NCBI GenBank assembly: GCA_021234155.1
Contig: JAJEKV010000014.1
Span: forward strand, 11,356,795-11,420,794
Source: Isoetes taiwanensis
Lineage: Eukaryota; Streptophyta; Lycopodiopsida; Isoetales; Isoetaceae
Reading direction: 5' to 3'
DNA length: 64,000 bases
The notes under the pieces were generated by a model. The model ran no database searches, was not told the origin of the DNA, and saw only the letters and a list, made by a program, of their open reading frames with translations. Positions 10,750-21,964 of this stretch are shown here, piece by piece. A program made the translations under genes and the position numbers. Each line of letters begins with the position of its first letter. The first letter of the stretch is position 1.

Positions 10750-10923
10750 GCAGTAAATATCGGACACTGAGATGTTATAGCCACGGGCATATTCGTGGTA
10801 TATCCGTGTGTTTGACATGTTATAGCCACGCCCAAAACATATTACACTGGCGTTTTTGTGGACACAGCGGATTTTTTGCCATTTAAGGCTGGGTATAACA
10901 TGTCAGCGTCCGACATTTACCGC
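10750..10923. mobile_element. Small inverted-repeat (MITE-like) element in the LRR gene leader
   Basis: The ends of this 174-bp stretch are imperfect inverted repeats of about 30 bp: left GCAGTAAATATCGGACACTG, right end reverse-complemented GCGGTAAATGTCGGACGCTG. Each continues into ATGTTATA. A further gttatagccacg copy lies inside (near 10820). The element ends 20 bp before the chosen ATG of the LRR gene, so it must form part of its 5' leader or core promoter. No clear target-site duplication was found, so its superfamily is undecided. Confidence 0.6.
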
Positions 10924-11147
10924 GATGGAATGAGCAGAACCGCGTAAACATCGACAACCTTCGGACACACGAAATTCACACACTCTCTGCCGTTGGATCT
11001 CCACCTGCCTAGTCTGTCCTTCACTGCCATGAATGGAAAAGCTGTTAGGAGTACGTGCTCATTTACGCGTGAAGATATCTTTATCCTGGCATAGGTGATC
11101 CCTTCGAGATGAAAATTCCAACCTTTGAGATCCCCACCATTCCAACA

Positions 11148-12075
11148 TAGTTAACAGCGAACGGAACGGGAATGCGGACCTAAAATCTGGAACGGGAACA
11201 ACATTCGATTTTTTTAAATTTAAAAACGGTTTTGGCGTTCTCTTTATGATTATTGTAGAACACTTAGAATTAAAAAAAAAAGGATACATGAAGACTATTT
11301 TGTAGATATATTATAAAGACGGTAAAAACATAGTATTGCATCTATAATTTCAAAACAATAGAAATATAAAGTAATAAGACATAAGATTCATAGATGAGTT
11401 TCATTCAACAACATATATATTATATCAATCTGGTGATGAGCAGGTGAGCAGCAGTAGTAAGCACTTAAGTAGATCTTTTTGAACAACTGAAGCAAGTTGT
11501 TTTGAAGCAGGATTGAACTGGGCTACTAGAGAAACAAACGGACCAGACAAAATATAAACTATAAAAACCTTTGAGTCTCCTTGCAAAAGCGAAAATTGAT
11601 GTCTTACCTTGCTTTCCCTGACAAAAATAAACAGAGATCATATCAGAGGCTTAGAGCCGATTCACATGGATGCCGATTACAGAGATCATCAAACCCGATT
11701 ACTAAGAGGCAGCCATTATGTTAGAGATAGATCAGGAAGCCTGGATTAGCAGCAGATGTGTAGTTGATCAGACAAACAAGCCCTCGATCAGGCAAGCAGA
11801 CCCAATTTTTTGATGTTATGCTGCCGGCTACCGCCCATTCTTCCCTCCCGCCCGACAGAAAGGGAAAAAAGTAAACTAAGGTTTTTTTTGTTAAAAAAGT
11901 CTTAAAATTTTGACGGTTTTTGGTATTTTTTAGGGAACTTACCAGGAACGCTGTTTGGAATGCCGCTCCTGATAACAAAGGGTCCGGAACGGGAACTTGG
12001 CATTCCCGAAACGTAAAACCCCAGGGAACACGTTTCGAAACGGGAACGCGTTCGGAATGGCGTTCCCGGTAATTA
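11148..12075. mobile_element. Degenerate hAT-like element (GGAACG-rich ends)
   Basis: Both ends are rich in GGAACG/CGTTCC words (left: gcgaacggaacgggaatgcgg near 11157; right: aacgggaacgcgttcggaatggcg near 12035). The outer ends are loosely inverted (TAGTTAAC / GTAATTA). The same word style occurs in the better preserved 826-bp element at 18078. No 8-bp duplication is visible, and the middle contains no transposase motif. The boundaries are approximate. Confidence 0.4.
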
Positions 12076-12179
12076 TGCTTTTCACACCATGTTTCTCGTA
12101 TTGACACATGCCAGGTACTCGGCAGCAGATCTCGATCGTCCAGTGCCCCATCGTATCCCAACCATCCGTGGTAATCCCC

Positions 12180-12740
12180 TCCTCTGGTATTACTCGAAAA
12201 TCCCCTCCTTTGGGACCCCCTTGCACATTGGGTTTCCTAACCTGCAATCTCGGCCAGGGATCACGATTAGTGGCTGATATTGGCTCCTTTTTCTGTCAAT
12301 GTTATTCCTACCTCCGAGATCCCTATTATTGGGGAGTAATTCCTCAGGATTACAAAAGGAGAGCCAATATTGGTGCCAGATATTGTCCTTGATATTCCCG
12401 CCTCCGGGATCCCCGCCTTGGCCGGGAAATGATTCTCCCCTCAAGGATCATAAAAGGAAGGACAATACCGACCATCGTGTATATCCCCAACAGGGTCTGT
12501 GTGTGATCTCCTCCTCCGGGATCACTAATGCATGGCTGATAACGTCGACAATATCAGGCATCGTGTATATCCCGTCGAGGCTACCAAAATATCTCCTTCT
12601 CCGGGATCACACATATGGCTGATACCGAATCATCCATCGTGGATGAACCCACCTCGAGTATCCTCTTCTGGAGGATCCTGAGTATTAAAAATGCGAGGTA
12701 CTTAATCTAGACCCGGGTGGTCTCCCCGCCTCTGAATCAG
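12180..12740. repeat. Degenerate tandem array with CTCCGGGATC motif
   Basis: The motif cctccg(g/a)gatc recurs near 12311, 12401, 12513 and 12597, spaced about 85-112 bp. Each copy is associated with gctgat/atat(t/c) words and catcgtgtatatccc. The region is GC-richer than its surroundings and full of overlapping short open frames on both strands, which are by-products of the repeat. The function is unknown; it could be an LTR or satellite remnant. Confidence 0.5.
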
Positions 12741-12968
12741 AACTGAAAATAAAATAATGTAATTGATCCAGAAACCATTGCTTCATGACGTCTAGTTGGG
12801 GGTTTGAGTATCTGCAAGTTTCATGAAAGCCATGTTCTTTTTGCTAAAAATCCTCTCAATTGAAGCCTCCACACTAGCCTTCCTCTTTTGCGTGTATCGT
12901 TCGAGCACATTCATCTCTTGGTCCATAATAGAATAGCCTCTCTACGCGATTGGCTTTTTCCGTGATCT

Positions 12969-13184
12969 TCAAGGGTCAAAGTTCACGCAATAAGTACACC
13001 AAAGAAGGCCTTGTTCAAGATCTTCTTCCAACCAACGAAACTTTTCCAACCAATCATCTTGAAATTTTCTCTTCACTTGCTTTACTCTTAACATTTCTGC
13101 TGCTAGCTCTTTTGTATGCTCTTCAAATTCATTATCAAAAGCTTTACTTGCCTTGAAGAACTTGCTAATTTGGGTCTTATAAAT
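12969..13184 (-). pseudogene. Zinc-finger transposase fragment (ZNF862/hAT-associated type)
   Basis: The minus frame encodes about 71 residues. It includes a charged helix and then KFQDDWLEKFRWLEEDLEQG and LLWCTYCVNF before a stop at 12969. The arrangement FQxxWLxxFxWLxxDxxxGxxxCxxC is the start of the TTF/BED-like zinc finger found in ZNF862-type and hAT-derived transposase proteins. The fragment continues in other frames toward 12780, where lysine-rich helical sequence remains, without the dimerisation or catalytic parts. It is a decayed piece of a DNA-transposon protein. The family call rests on this single motif. Confidence 0.5.
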
Positions 13185-14468
13185 CTAGTCATCCCAAAGA
13201 GGCTGGCCTGTTTTCATGCCATCCTTGACAATAACTAGTTTAAAAGCAAACAAACCTGTAATATCAAGAAAAATAAATTAGAAGCAATCAAGTGCATTAC
13301 AATATCAATTAAGTATATTACAATATCAATTTTGGATAAGATAAAATACAAAAGGGACCGTAACAATGGCTTAATTTAAATGTTTCCAAGATAAAATACA
13401 AAGGGATAAAAAATACAGAGGGAGGAAATACCTTTCATTTGAGACAGTAATAGGACGAAATGGTTTTGTTGGTCTTAATTAAAAACTGTAGCCTTGAGAG
13501 CCTGTTATGGCTGATAAACAGGCGAGCCCGGGAGGGCGAGCCTGTTTATCTCAGCCATAAGAGGCGAGCAAGGAGATTGACCCCCTTAACCGGCAGGCAA
13601 GTTGCCTCACCCAAACCTGCACCCACAGCTCCAATTATCACTCCCGCAGCTCAATTTATCACAGGTTCAGCACTCTCCAGAGCACACAAAGATGAATTCG
13701 ACATCTGAATTCAGTATTTATCACAGGTTCGCATCCTAGATTGAATTCAGCCTGTACAGGTTCGGCTGAATTTGGTGGTGAGGCTACCTGTTCCCTTGCT
13801 GTTAAGTGCCTGTTATGCCCTATATATCACTGGGCTACAATCAACGATGGGCAACAGTTGGATACGAAAGCCTGCCTTTTAAAGCAAAAGAATGTTCATA
13901 ATGCTGATGATGCAAGACAAAATACTTTCCTTTTTACTATAATGCAGACATTTGCTAATCTGTTAAAGCAAAATCCAGCATATGTGGCCTGCAAGTATAA
14001 AACTGCAAGAATCGATTTAGAACTGCAGGGATTATAGATGGAGCTAAAGCGGAATCTAGTTGCCACAACCCTTGGTCGAACTTCTGAGTCTGATCCGACG
14101 GAACCCATCCTGCAGAGAGTAGACACGCAGTACAGAGAGAAAGAAAAAGTGTTTCTCTCCTTTTTTGTTAGATTGCATTAAATTTTTGCAGCGGGAAATG
14201 AGCGGTGGGTTATACTTAACACAAATTACAGTTTCAGTAGGATTGATGCTACAATACTTATAATACAAAAGATGCACATTTTTAACTACATTAATCTTTT
14301 AAATGAATCTTGTTACTTTTTCAACAAAATCCTACAGAAGCTTCATCCAAATTAGGCGCAAATACCAATACAACAAATAATATAGATACATCTGTCAACA
14401 CATGCAATTGCTAAATAAAACTTTTTAATTTGTCAACAAGAAAACCTATAGAAGCTTTGTCATCGCAA
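13185..14468. other. Intergenic with hairpin and short repeats
   Basis: A strong inverted repeat lies at about 13505-13560, with arms TTATGGCTGA..TAAACAGGC and the complement, a 2-nt bulge and a GC-rich loop. A tttatcacaggttc block occurs near 13656 and 13717. The plus frame at 13741-14037 (98 codons) has no motif I recognise. No promoter for the RPA1-like sequence could be defined. Confidence 0.45.
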
Positions 14469-16348
14469 ATGAGAGATATCCGAAACGCAAAATTTACTGC
14501 ACCTCAATTACAAATCACACCAGTAATACAATTGAATCCATATGACTCAAATTGGACAATTAAAGTGCAAGTTAAATCAAAAGGTCCATTGAGAGCATAT
14601 AACAACGTTGATTTCATGGACAAAGGTGTAAGTAATTGAACTTGGCTATGCGGACAAGGAACTCAAATACAAGGTACAATGTTGAATGAGGCTGCGAAAA
14701 TGTTCTACAAGAAACACCACAAAAGGTAATGCTATTTACATCATCACTATCATGAAACAATCCAAATAATACCAACAAAAGAACAACATTTGCCTCTCTC
14801 CAAATACAGATATACTACGTATCAAAAGGAACAATACAAAAGGCGAATAAAAGATACTCAAACCTAAACAATAATTACAAAATAAATTTAACATAATATC
14901 GATAGTAGAAGAATGTATCAATGAAGAAACAATGGAAAACTTCAGTCCTTCCATTGACATTCCCTTCACAAAAATAAATGAGTTAGAAAAGCACATCAAC
15001 GACAAGTTCATTGGTAAGCATTTACAAGTTAAAATTCACATATCGATTTCTTCAAATACCAAACACTAGTATACTCTAACTACATATTAGACGTTATTGG
15101 AATTGCTTGCAACCTCTCAACAACAACAAATATTCAAAGAAGATTCCACAATAAAGAACCTAAATGCGAGCTTACAATTGTTGACTAAAGAAGCAACAAC
15201 ACCAAAGATTCAACTTCAGTTCATATTCAACGAAGAACATCCTAATCTCATCTTTATTTTCTAGCCAACACAATGTCAACATTGCACTTTGGAATCAACT
15301 AACCTTAACAAATGGTACCCAATTACAAGAAATAATGGATGAAGTCCCAATAGTCTCAATACACGTCTACGAGCTAACAATTTTCAAGGGACATAGATAT
15401 TTAAATACATGAAACATCTTGAAAGGCACTAAATTTTAAACACTAACTATTACAGGGTTGTCATTATCAACAACAACAAATAGCATAATTCAAAGAAATT
15501 CAAACATTCCACCTACTATCGACTTATATACTTGGGGAGTTTTAAAAAGTACAAGGCATTGACCATTCATCGTTATGTTCCAAACTCAAAGCCTCTTCAC
15601 ATATAGATATGATACAAATGATAAGAACTCTACGCACACGCCAGCTGGAACTGCACTACCAACGACAATCACAAACTTCAATACCACAACATAATGATCG
15701 AACATTTATATGCAACATCACTTTATCTCACATTGGATAAATTAAGGTAATCTATAATACAATGTAGAAACCAAATGATCATTCGGAATAATACTGACAA
15801 TCTATTACTATAAATTCAAAGTCGACAACATTTATTGTGAGAGCTTCCATAACTTATATCAATCCAGATCAACAAATGTGGTATACCGCATGCAATTCTT
15901 GCAAGAGAAAAGTCATTGATGGAACATCGACCATATGGTGCCAAACCTGTCGTATCAACATGTGAACTTCCAAAAGGTGAACGCTGCACTACCCACTGTA
16001 AAATAATAAATTAAAATCAACATTACAATAACTTTTTGTTCCATATTAAGCAATCAATCCCAACTTAATCAGAAATTATAGGTACGTTTTATTCGCAAAA
16101 CTTATTGATTCAAAGATATCAGGTATAAGAAATATATATTGCATCTAACCAATCCACAGACTGTTGCAAAATAATTTTATGTGAATTTGTAGGACGACCA
16201 CAACAAATTTTACCAAGATAATATGACAAAATCAAAATGGATCCCGCATATTTTCCAATTATTTGTACAACAAGACCACTACATGAATCAAAGGCAGCAA
16301 AAATTTACAATCCAAGACGTTAGTCAAATACAATACATAGAAGAATAA
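14469..16348 (+). pseudogene. RPA1-like (replication protein A 70-kDa) gene, multi-exon and decayed
   Basis: Pieces of an RPA large subunit appear in order on the plus strand. 14469-14725 is DBD-A start: ITPVIQLNPYDSNWTIKVQV, then GTQIQGTMLNEAAKMFY. 14810-15013 holds YVSKGTIQKANKRYSNLNNN. 15091-15185 holds DVIGIACNLS...CELTIVD. 15265-15388 holds NIALWNQLTLTNGTQLQEIM. 15456-15548 holds LSLSTTTNSII. 15822-15965 is the DBD-C zinc ribbon, WYTACNSCKRKV...WCQTC. About 16075-16120 holds YRYVLFAKLIDSKISG. 16193-16348 is the C-terminal block with WIPHIFQLFVQQDHY and a stop. RPA1 binds single-stranded DNA in replication and repair. The exons are separated by short introns with GT-AG ends (for example donor 14726, acceptor 14809). 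Breaks: an in-frame TGA at 14637, a frameshift near 14893, a non-GT donor near 15389 and a stop at 15963. It is too diverged to be a typical host RPA1. Plant Helitrons carry RPA1-like genes, so it may be Helitron cargo. No Rep/helicase was seen nearby. Confidence 0.75.
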
Positions 16349-18069
16349 AAAATTATGTTAAATAAACAAAATACCTATGCTACAATCCACTACAAAAATT
16401 ACACCATCAAGTCTTACAATTTGTTAACAACGTTATATTTAAAAGAAAATTTATCGCAGCGGTCAAGGCCGTCACGAACATTTCTCTTTGTCCATCTTGT
16501 CTACATATCTAGAAACATACATGATTTGAACCTTCGTTTTCTCACCTTGTGTTCTAAAAGAAAGTAATGTGTGACGCGTAGCCTTCGAGAGCTTATGTGA
16601 AGAATGCCATGGTTTGGAGAGGAAAAGAACATTTATCATTCTTTATGCTATTCTCTAAGTTTTTGTATTCAAGTTTGATTTGTGGATGTGAGAAACTATG
16701 ACTTGTCTGAAGACAACGTGTACTGTAACATTCCAAATTTCATTCAGTAATTTTATTCACTGCATCTTAATGATGTTTAATTGCTAGAATTTGTATTAGA
16801 ATGCTAGTACATATGTTCTTTATTGCAGAACATTCGTGAAAAGAAGGACATACTTTCGGATCAAAGGTTTGAGTTACATTCAGAAGTTTTAGCAGGTTAG
16901 AATACATATTTTTAAATTCTGATTGCATATTTAGAATCAACATGGTTAAATTAGTCAGGATCATGTTTTAAACTGTTAAAATTCTGAACTTTTTTTTGGT
17001 AAAACAATAACATGTTATCAGGTCCACAACTAACACGTAACACGTTATTTTAGTGTTAGTGTTAGCTAACAGCTAACTATGGCTCCAAGCCTATGGAGAT
17101 GATTCCCAAAAACAATAGCTACTTCACTCTTGTGCATCTGATAAATGTTAGATAAAGTTGTTGTCTCTCAAGTCTCGTAGGAAATTCCCCCAAAGAAATC
17201 GTCACATGAAGGCAATTGCAATCCTCAAACTCAAATACCATGTTAACTAAGAATTAGGTATCCGGAAGGATTTGTTTCAAGAACTTTCTAATTGCCGAAC
17301 TTATATATAAGAGCATCCCTGCAATACCAAAACTATGAAGCTGTAACTCTGGTGACCGCTACAAGAAGAAGCTAAAAGAGAACCGGTTTAAAAGCTTCAA
17401 ACTCTAGAGGAAGGAAAAAAGCTAGTTCGAAGGAGAAAATGGTAGATAATGAGCCCCTATTTATCATGAGTAATGAATAGGGTACAAAATGAATAAGAAG
17501 ATGACTGTGTCGTAGCATCCATGGTAGTCGTTCACAAATTTTTCACAAAGAAAATGGTTCTAATGCATACAACAAAGCATGCTAGAAGAACATGAATGAG
17601 GGAAAAACCTCTAAAAACTGGTGCAGAACTGATGACAGAAAGGGATTGAGATAAAAACGAATTAAGCCTTGAAACAGAAAGGAAAGGATTCTGTGAATAG
17701 ATAGAGAACCATTCAAATCGGCTAGTCTGCAAACAACAAAGAAAGATCTTATTCAGATGCTTGAAGTAGCGACTCTTTTGAGCTCTCCCAACCAAGAAAC
17801 AAACAAAAACACTGAGAACAATGCAAAATTAGGCTGGAGTAGCATCTCTGTGCAAGCAAAATTAGCTGGACCGAACCCTAAGAATCCGACCTGTTCTTGA
17901 AAATTTGTTGTTGAAAATCCACAATCAAATCTGACCTGCCCCTGAAAGATGCAAAAGAGGTTGGAGTGGGAAAAAATTATCTTTGTGCAACCGAAAAAAG
18001 GCAGAATCCTGAATGCTTCAGGATGCGTATGTTGCACCAACGAAGCTTCCTTCTGTAGCTCTGACCTGC
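16349..18069. other. Intergenic, no gene recognised
   Basis: AT-rich. Minus open frames at 17532-17795 and 17753-18040 overlap each other and show no motif. A small cluster of repeated tgttag/gttagc words lies near 17040-17075. The right edge is the target site of the hAT-like MITE at 18078. Confidence 0.4.
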
Positions 18070-18077
18070 TCTTGAAA

Positions 18078-18903
18078 CATAGTTGGCATAGAATGGAACA
18101 GTTTTAGGAACGGCAAGCCTCAAGGAACGGGTATGGCTGGCTCATTTGCACGGAACGGAACGACATTGGTTTAAAAACTAGTTAAAATGATCAGAAACAT
18201 TGAAATCTTTCAGAATATAACCTCCAAATATGATAGTTTGTAACAACAAACTCTCAAACTGCATAAAAAGCTTGAATATAGTTAAACAATGCATATCTTT
18301 CATCATAAATAAATAGATATACAATAAAAAGAGATTATGTTATGCAATAAGCCTAAACATATAAAATGTGCTCAATATTGAAATCCATGTGCCTAGCTCT
18401 AATATTTAGAACCCTAATATATATAGATCTGAGAAAACGATTGGGTTTGCTCCAGCTTGCCGAAACAAGCTTGCTCATAGCAGGAATGTCCCGATTTACC
18501 TTGCTCTGTGATAGAATTTTGTCTGAATGCTCGGTTTGCTTTGCTGTTAATAAAGTTTTGCAAATCATACTCAGGCCCTGAAACTCGAGCAGTAGATGCA
18601 GATGCGGAAGTCTTGATGCCAGCAAAAGCTATTGCAGGTCCAATTATAGAAGGCGGTTGCAAATACTTCCCAAAGAATCAAGAACAAATGGCCAGCCCGC
18701 GTTCAATTTTGGCGGCAATAGTTAATTTGGCGTTCCTTGCCCTGAGAACGGGAGATTTTGGGGCAGAACGGCCGTTCCGCACGGCGTTCTTGCCAACAAC
18801 AAAAGATCCAAACATTTTATCTTGTATACGGTAGCACGGGTGCAGTCTCAACACAGCGTTCTGCCGTTCTGATGGCATAGAACGCCATTCTATGCCAACT
18901 ATG
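18078..18903. mobile_element. 826-bp hAT-like MITE with 8-bp TSD
   Basis: The element begins CATAGTTGGCATAGAATGG and ends with its exact reverse complement, a perfect 19-bp terminal inverted repeat. It is flanked by the 8-bp direct repeat TCTTGAAA (18070-18077 and 18904-18911). An 8-bp duplication is the hAT superfamily signature. Subterminal GGAACG/CGTTCC words are abundant, and the middle encodes no transposase, so it is non-autonomous. Open frames inside it (18353-18834, both strands) are incidental. The intact TIRs and TSD suggest a comparatively recent insertion. Confidence 0.9.
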
Positions 18904-18980
18904 TCTTGAAAACTAGCTCTTGGGATCACAAGCAATCCAGTCCTGCCCTGCTCTGGAACGAACTGCCCTGAACAAACGAA

Positions 18981-19322
18981 ATGACCAACAATCCTTCTTT
19001 GAACAAAACAACTGCCGATTCATCAGCAATACCAGAGCATCTGCAAATGTTTGTTGTCCCGCCAGCAATTCCAAAAGGAGCACGTACTGCAAAAAGGTCA
19101 CTGCTGGCAGCCTCAAAATACCCTAAAGACCCAATTGCAATGAAGAAAGGAAATTATGGCCAAAGGGCCCAGAGAAGAATGGGCAAGATAAATCCACGTC
19201 AAAGCAAAAGGATGCGCACAGAAGCGCTGATGTGCGAACCCATTTGCCAGACTACAAATAGGGCAAGAGTGGGAAACCTATATGCCAGACTACAAATAGG
19301 GCAAGAGCCTAGCAGTTGTTAA
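18981..19322 (+). CDS. Unrecognised basic open frame, 113 codons
   Basis: The predicted product is rich in Lys, Arg and Ala, with no domain that I recognise. Its 3' end contains a direct duplication of a block (gccagactacaaatagggca, near 19246 and 19292), and the duplication itself keeps the frame open. No start context, splice signals or neighbouring gene support it. It may be a chance frame or a transposon fragment. Confidence 0.15.
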   Translation: MTNNPSLNKTTADSSAIPEHLQMFVVPPAIPKGARTAKRSLLAASKYPKDPIAMKKGNYGQRAQRRMGKINPRQSKRMRTEALMCEPICQTTNRARVGNLYARLQIGQEPSSC

Positions 19323-20304
19323 CTGCTCAGAACACTTGTCCCTAGCTCTAGAAATCCATTTACCATCTATTCGTTGAAAATGAAGGTAAATATAATGTCA
19401 TTTGTTATATCTAAACATATATAAGGCAGTTGTATTTTTTGTTTGAACCTAATATTTTTTCGCCAGGAAAAAGGTAAGAGGGACACGTGTAAGTTTTCAA
19501 TTTAAAAAAAGACTTAAAAAAAAAAAAAAAGCAAAGCCATTAATAGCCGCCCTGCTCAATTCCGGCCCTGCTAGGTTTCCTCTTTCCCTTGCTTGCTCTG
19601 CAATCCATATCTATTCGCTTTTCTTCCTTTCTGGCTAAACTCCATAGCCATGGCAGGGTGGGCTATGGCGAGCTATGGCAGTATGCATTTTAGCAGAGCT
19701 ATTTGGGCTCAGGTCGGCAGAAAAATCTAAGCAATAGCCATAGCCAAGTCCGGTGATCTACTCGTGGCAGATAGTAAAAGACGACCCATTCTCACAGCTT
19801 AGATCGTCATAATTCTTACAGTAACTCAATTAAGGTAATCTTGCAGATGCCAGGACACCGGATAGGAAGTGCAGGCTGAAGTTATAACAATGTTTATGTT
19901 CGCTGTGGTTCGACCAGGGATAACAGGGAGGCGTCGACTGTGTTCTCCAAAGAGCTGCTTAACTGATTCAAAGCCTATGTTTGGGCAATCGTCGCGAAAA
20001 CCCTTGCGCCGCCGGCCCTTCCCCTCTGCGATTCCACTCCGTTGGCCCGATCCGCCGGACCCAGGCCGCATCTACCCTCTCCTCCTCACCAAGGAAAAAA
20101 TTAAGCATACTATATATTTTTTCATAAAAAATGGGTTGGCTATTTTTCAAAATCTTATAGTATTTTATGACACATATTTGGCTAAAGTTATTATCATCAT
20201 TACATTTATATGTATTTCGACTTGGCGAAACTTTTGAATTAAATAATCCTTTAAACTCCAATTGGGTTTTTTTTTCTAACTAGAAAAAGCAAGTAAATTC
20301 AGTA
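19323..20304. other. Intergenic with a GC-rich minus-strand patch
   Basis: The patch at 19870-20090 is GC-richer. Read on the minus strand it gives an 81-residue frame (19826-20071) with a Gly/Arg-rich start and an ordinary-looking middle (GFRDDCPNIGFESVKQLFGE). It could be a first exon of an unknown gene or part of an old element. Near 19503-19530 there are A-tracts. Nothing more can be supported. Confidence 0.3.
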
Positions 20305-20312
20305 GCTTTAAA

Positions 20313-20559
20313 CCAAGGGGGGTTCACCCTGAAATCCCGTATGAACCATCTGAGTTATAAGAAATGGGTTATTTTTGGAGAGCTTTCGTACGAAAATATA
20401 TGGAAAGGGGTGGTTTTTATCACATTTTGCAATATTTTAAGCCTGTACATTTTCGATATGGGTATTTTTCTAGTTCTTTTGGACCGTATACTATGGGATT
20501 TCTTGCTACCCTAGTAACGCAGATGGCATATCCATATTGTATATAGGTGAATCCCCCGG
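20313..20559. mobile_element. 247-bp hAT-like MITE with 8-bp TSD
   Basis: Left end CCAAGGGGGGTTCACC; right end reverse-complemented CCGGGGGATTCACC. This is an imperfect TIR of about 15 bp. It is flanked by GCTTTAAA at 20305-20312 and 20560-20567, an exact 8-bp target duplication typical of hAT elements. The interior is too short for a transposase. Open frames on both strands inside it (20364-20602) are by-products. Confidence 0.85.
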
Positions 20560-20648
20560 GCTTTAAACATATTGTACTACAATTGCAAATAATAATCAAC
20601 AATCATGGAACATAAGATAATATGAAAAAACTTTAACAGAAGCTCACA

Positions 20649-20708
20649 ACATAGCTCATAACATCTATAGTCTAAACAACATAGCTCATAACATCCATAG
20701 TCTAAACT
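20649..20708. repeat. Two-copy 30-bp tandem repeat
   Basis: The block acatagctcataacatc(t/c)atag begins at 20649 and again at 20679, with a single difference within each 21-nt block. This is a short local duplication in non-coding DNA. Confidence 0.8.
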
Positions 20709-20876
20709 ATATTTAATGTAATGACACCCTTCTAGATATGGTGATCAAATTGCACTTATCTCTAACCCTTGAAGGAAGATGTTATTTCGAGGCAGGGGTT
20801 TTTTAATCCTAGTAGTAATGATTGTACTAGCCCATTGTATGGGTCCCATGACCTATTGTAGTGGACGTTAAAAAAA

Positions 20877-20922
20877 CTATTCTATTCTATTCTATTCTAT
20901 TCTATTCTATTCTATTCTATTC
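20877..20922. repeat. (TATTC)n microsatellite, about 9 copies
   Basis: A perfect pentanucleotide run of TATTC/ATTCT of about 45 bp. A microsatellite with no visible coding context. Confidence 0.95.
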
Positions 20923-21763
20923 AGGCATCTAGATGAATATTGGCCATCTTTTATAATTTTGTTTTTGAAGATGCATATGTGACATATGTAATAGAAATTC
21001 ATAGTCTGAAAGACTACTATCGATGATGATGGTAGGTGGGGATGAGTAAAAATCTTTAATAAGAATTCATTTTGTTTGGCTATTAATGATTTAATATATA
21101 TAAATATTATAATGAAAGGCTAATCCCTTTTTCTTTAAAGAAAAGGGGTAAATAGTTTGGCTAATCCTAAAAAAATAATGGAATACTTATTTTAAATATG
21201 GCTAATTTTTTTTTTAGAGAAAATCTTCCTTCATAAAATTCGCCGCAAAAATTGCCCAGATCCGTAAAATATCGCCATTTGGCTATAAATAGCCACTAAT
21301 TTTTTCCATGTCACTATTACACCATACCTCCACTTCCTCAACGCCTAGATCGCCTCTTGCACATCCTGCCCATGTTTTAAACGCTCGATTTCGCTCTGCA
21401 GGCTATTGAAGAACTTCTGCACATGGAGGGTAACATTAGTAAAGATCTTCTCAGTCTTCTTTGCCAATATTTCGCCTGCCGGACTGGGTACTTCGCCGAT
21501 TTGTGTACCTCTGTAAAATACATTGGTGGTGCTGTTGCTGTATTTGAAGTTGGCTTGATTTGGGTTCTTCACAGAAATATCCAAATCAAAGATCAAGGTA
21601 AGATCCAGCCTTAAACTGCTACTCAGACTTGCATGAATATGTAGCATAATAACAGGGGGTTTTCTTTGTGTTTTTGTACGCTTTTCACTAAGGTTTTCCT
21701 ATGATTTCGTGATGTATTCAAATGGATGTACTAATGCGTACATCTAGAGTGCACCATTTCTGA

Positions 21764-21964
21764 GCCATTGATTTTAGCCTCTTTTTTTTTCAATGGTCAA
21801 CAACCAATGGCTCACAACAAAAGCCCTTTTTTTGTGCGTGTGGTGCGTAATGGGCACATGAAGGGCCATTGATTTTAGTCTTTTTTTTCAATGGTCAACA
21901 ACCAATGGCTCACAACAAAAGCCCTCTTTTTGTGTGTGTGGTGCATAATGGGCACATGAAGGGC
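21764..21964. repeat. 101-bp tandem duplication
   Basis: Two near-identical copies begin at 21764 and 21865 (gccattgattttag...). Each includes ggtcaacaaccaatggctca and a gtgtgtggtgc block, and they differ by a few substitutions and T-run lengths. It lies within the insert in the LEA_2 gene. Confidence 0.9.

Noticed and set aside
10731-10835. Upstream start for the LRR protein
   Set aside because: The extra 35 residues would hide the signal peptide, and most of them are encoded by the inverted-repeat element.
13741-14037. 98-codon plus frame before the RPA1-like region as its first exon
   Set aside because: It shows no RPA N-terminal domain features and there is no supported splice link.
17532-18040. 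Overlapping minus frames of 87 and 95 codons
   Set aside because: No motif, splice signal or start context; they lie beside a MITE in AT-rich DNA.
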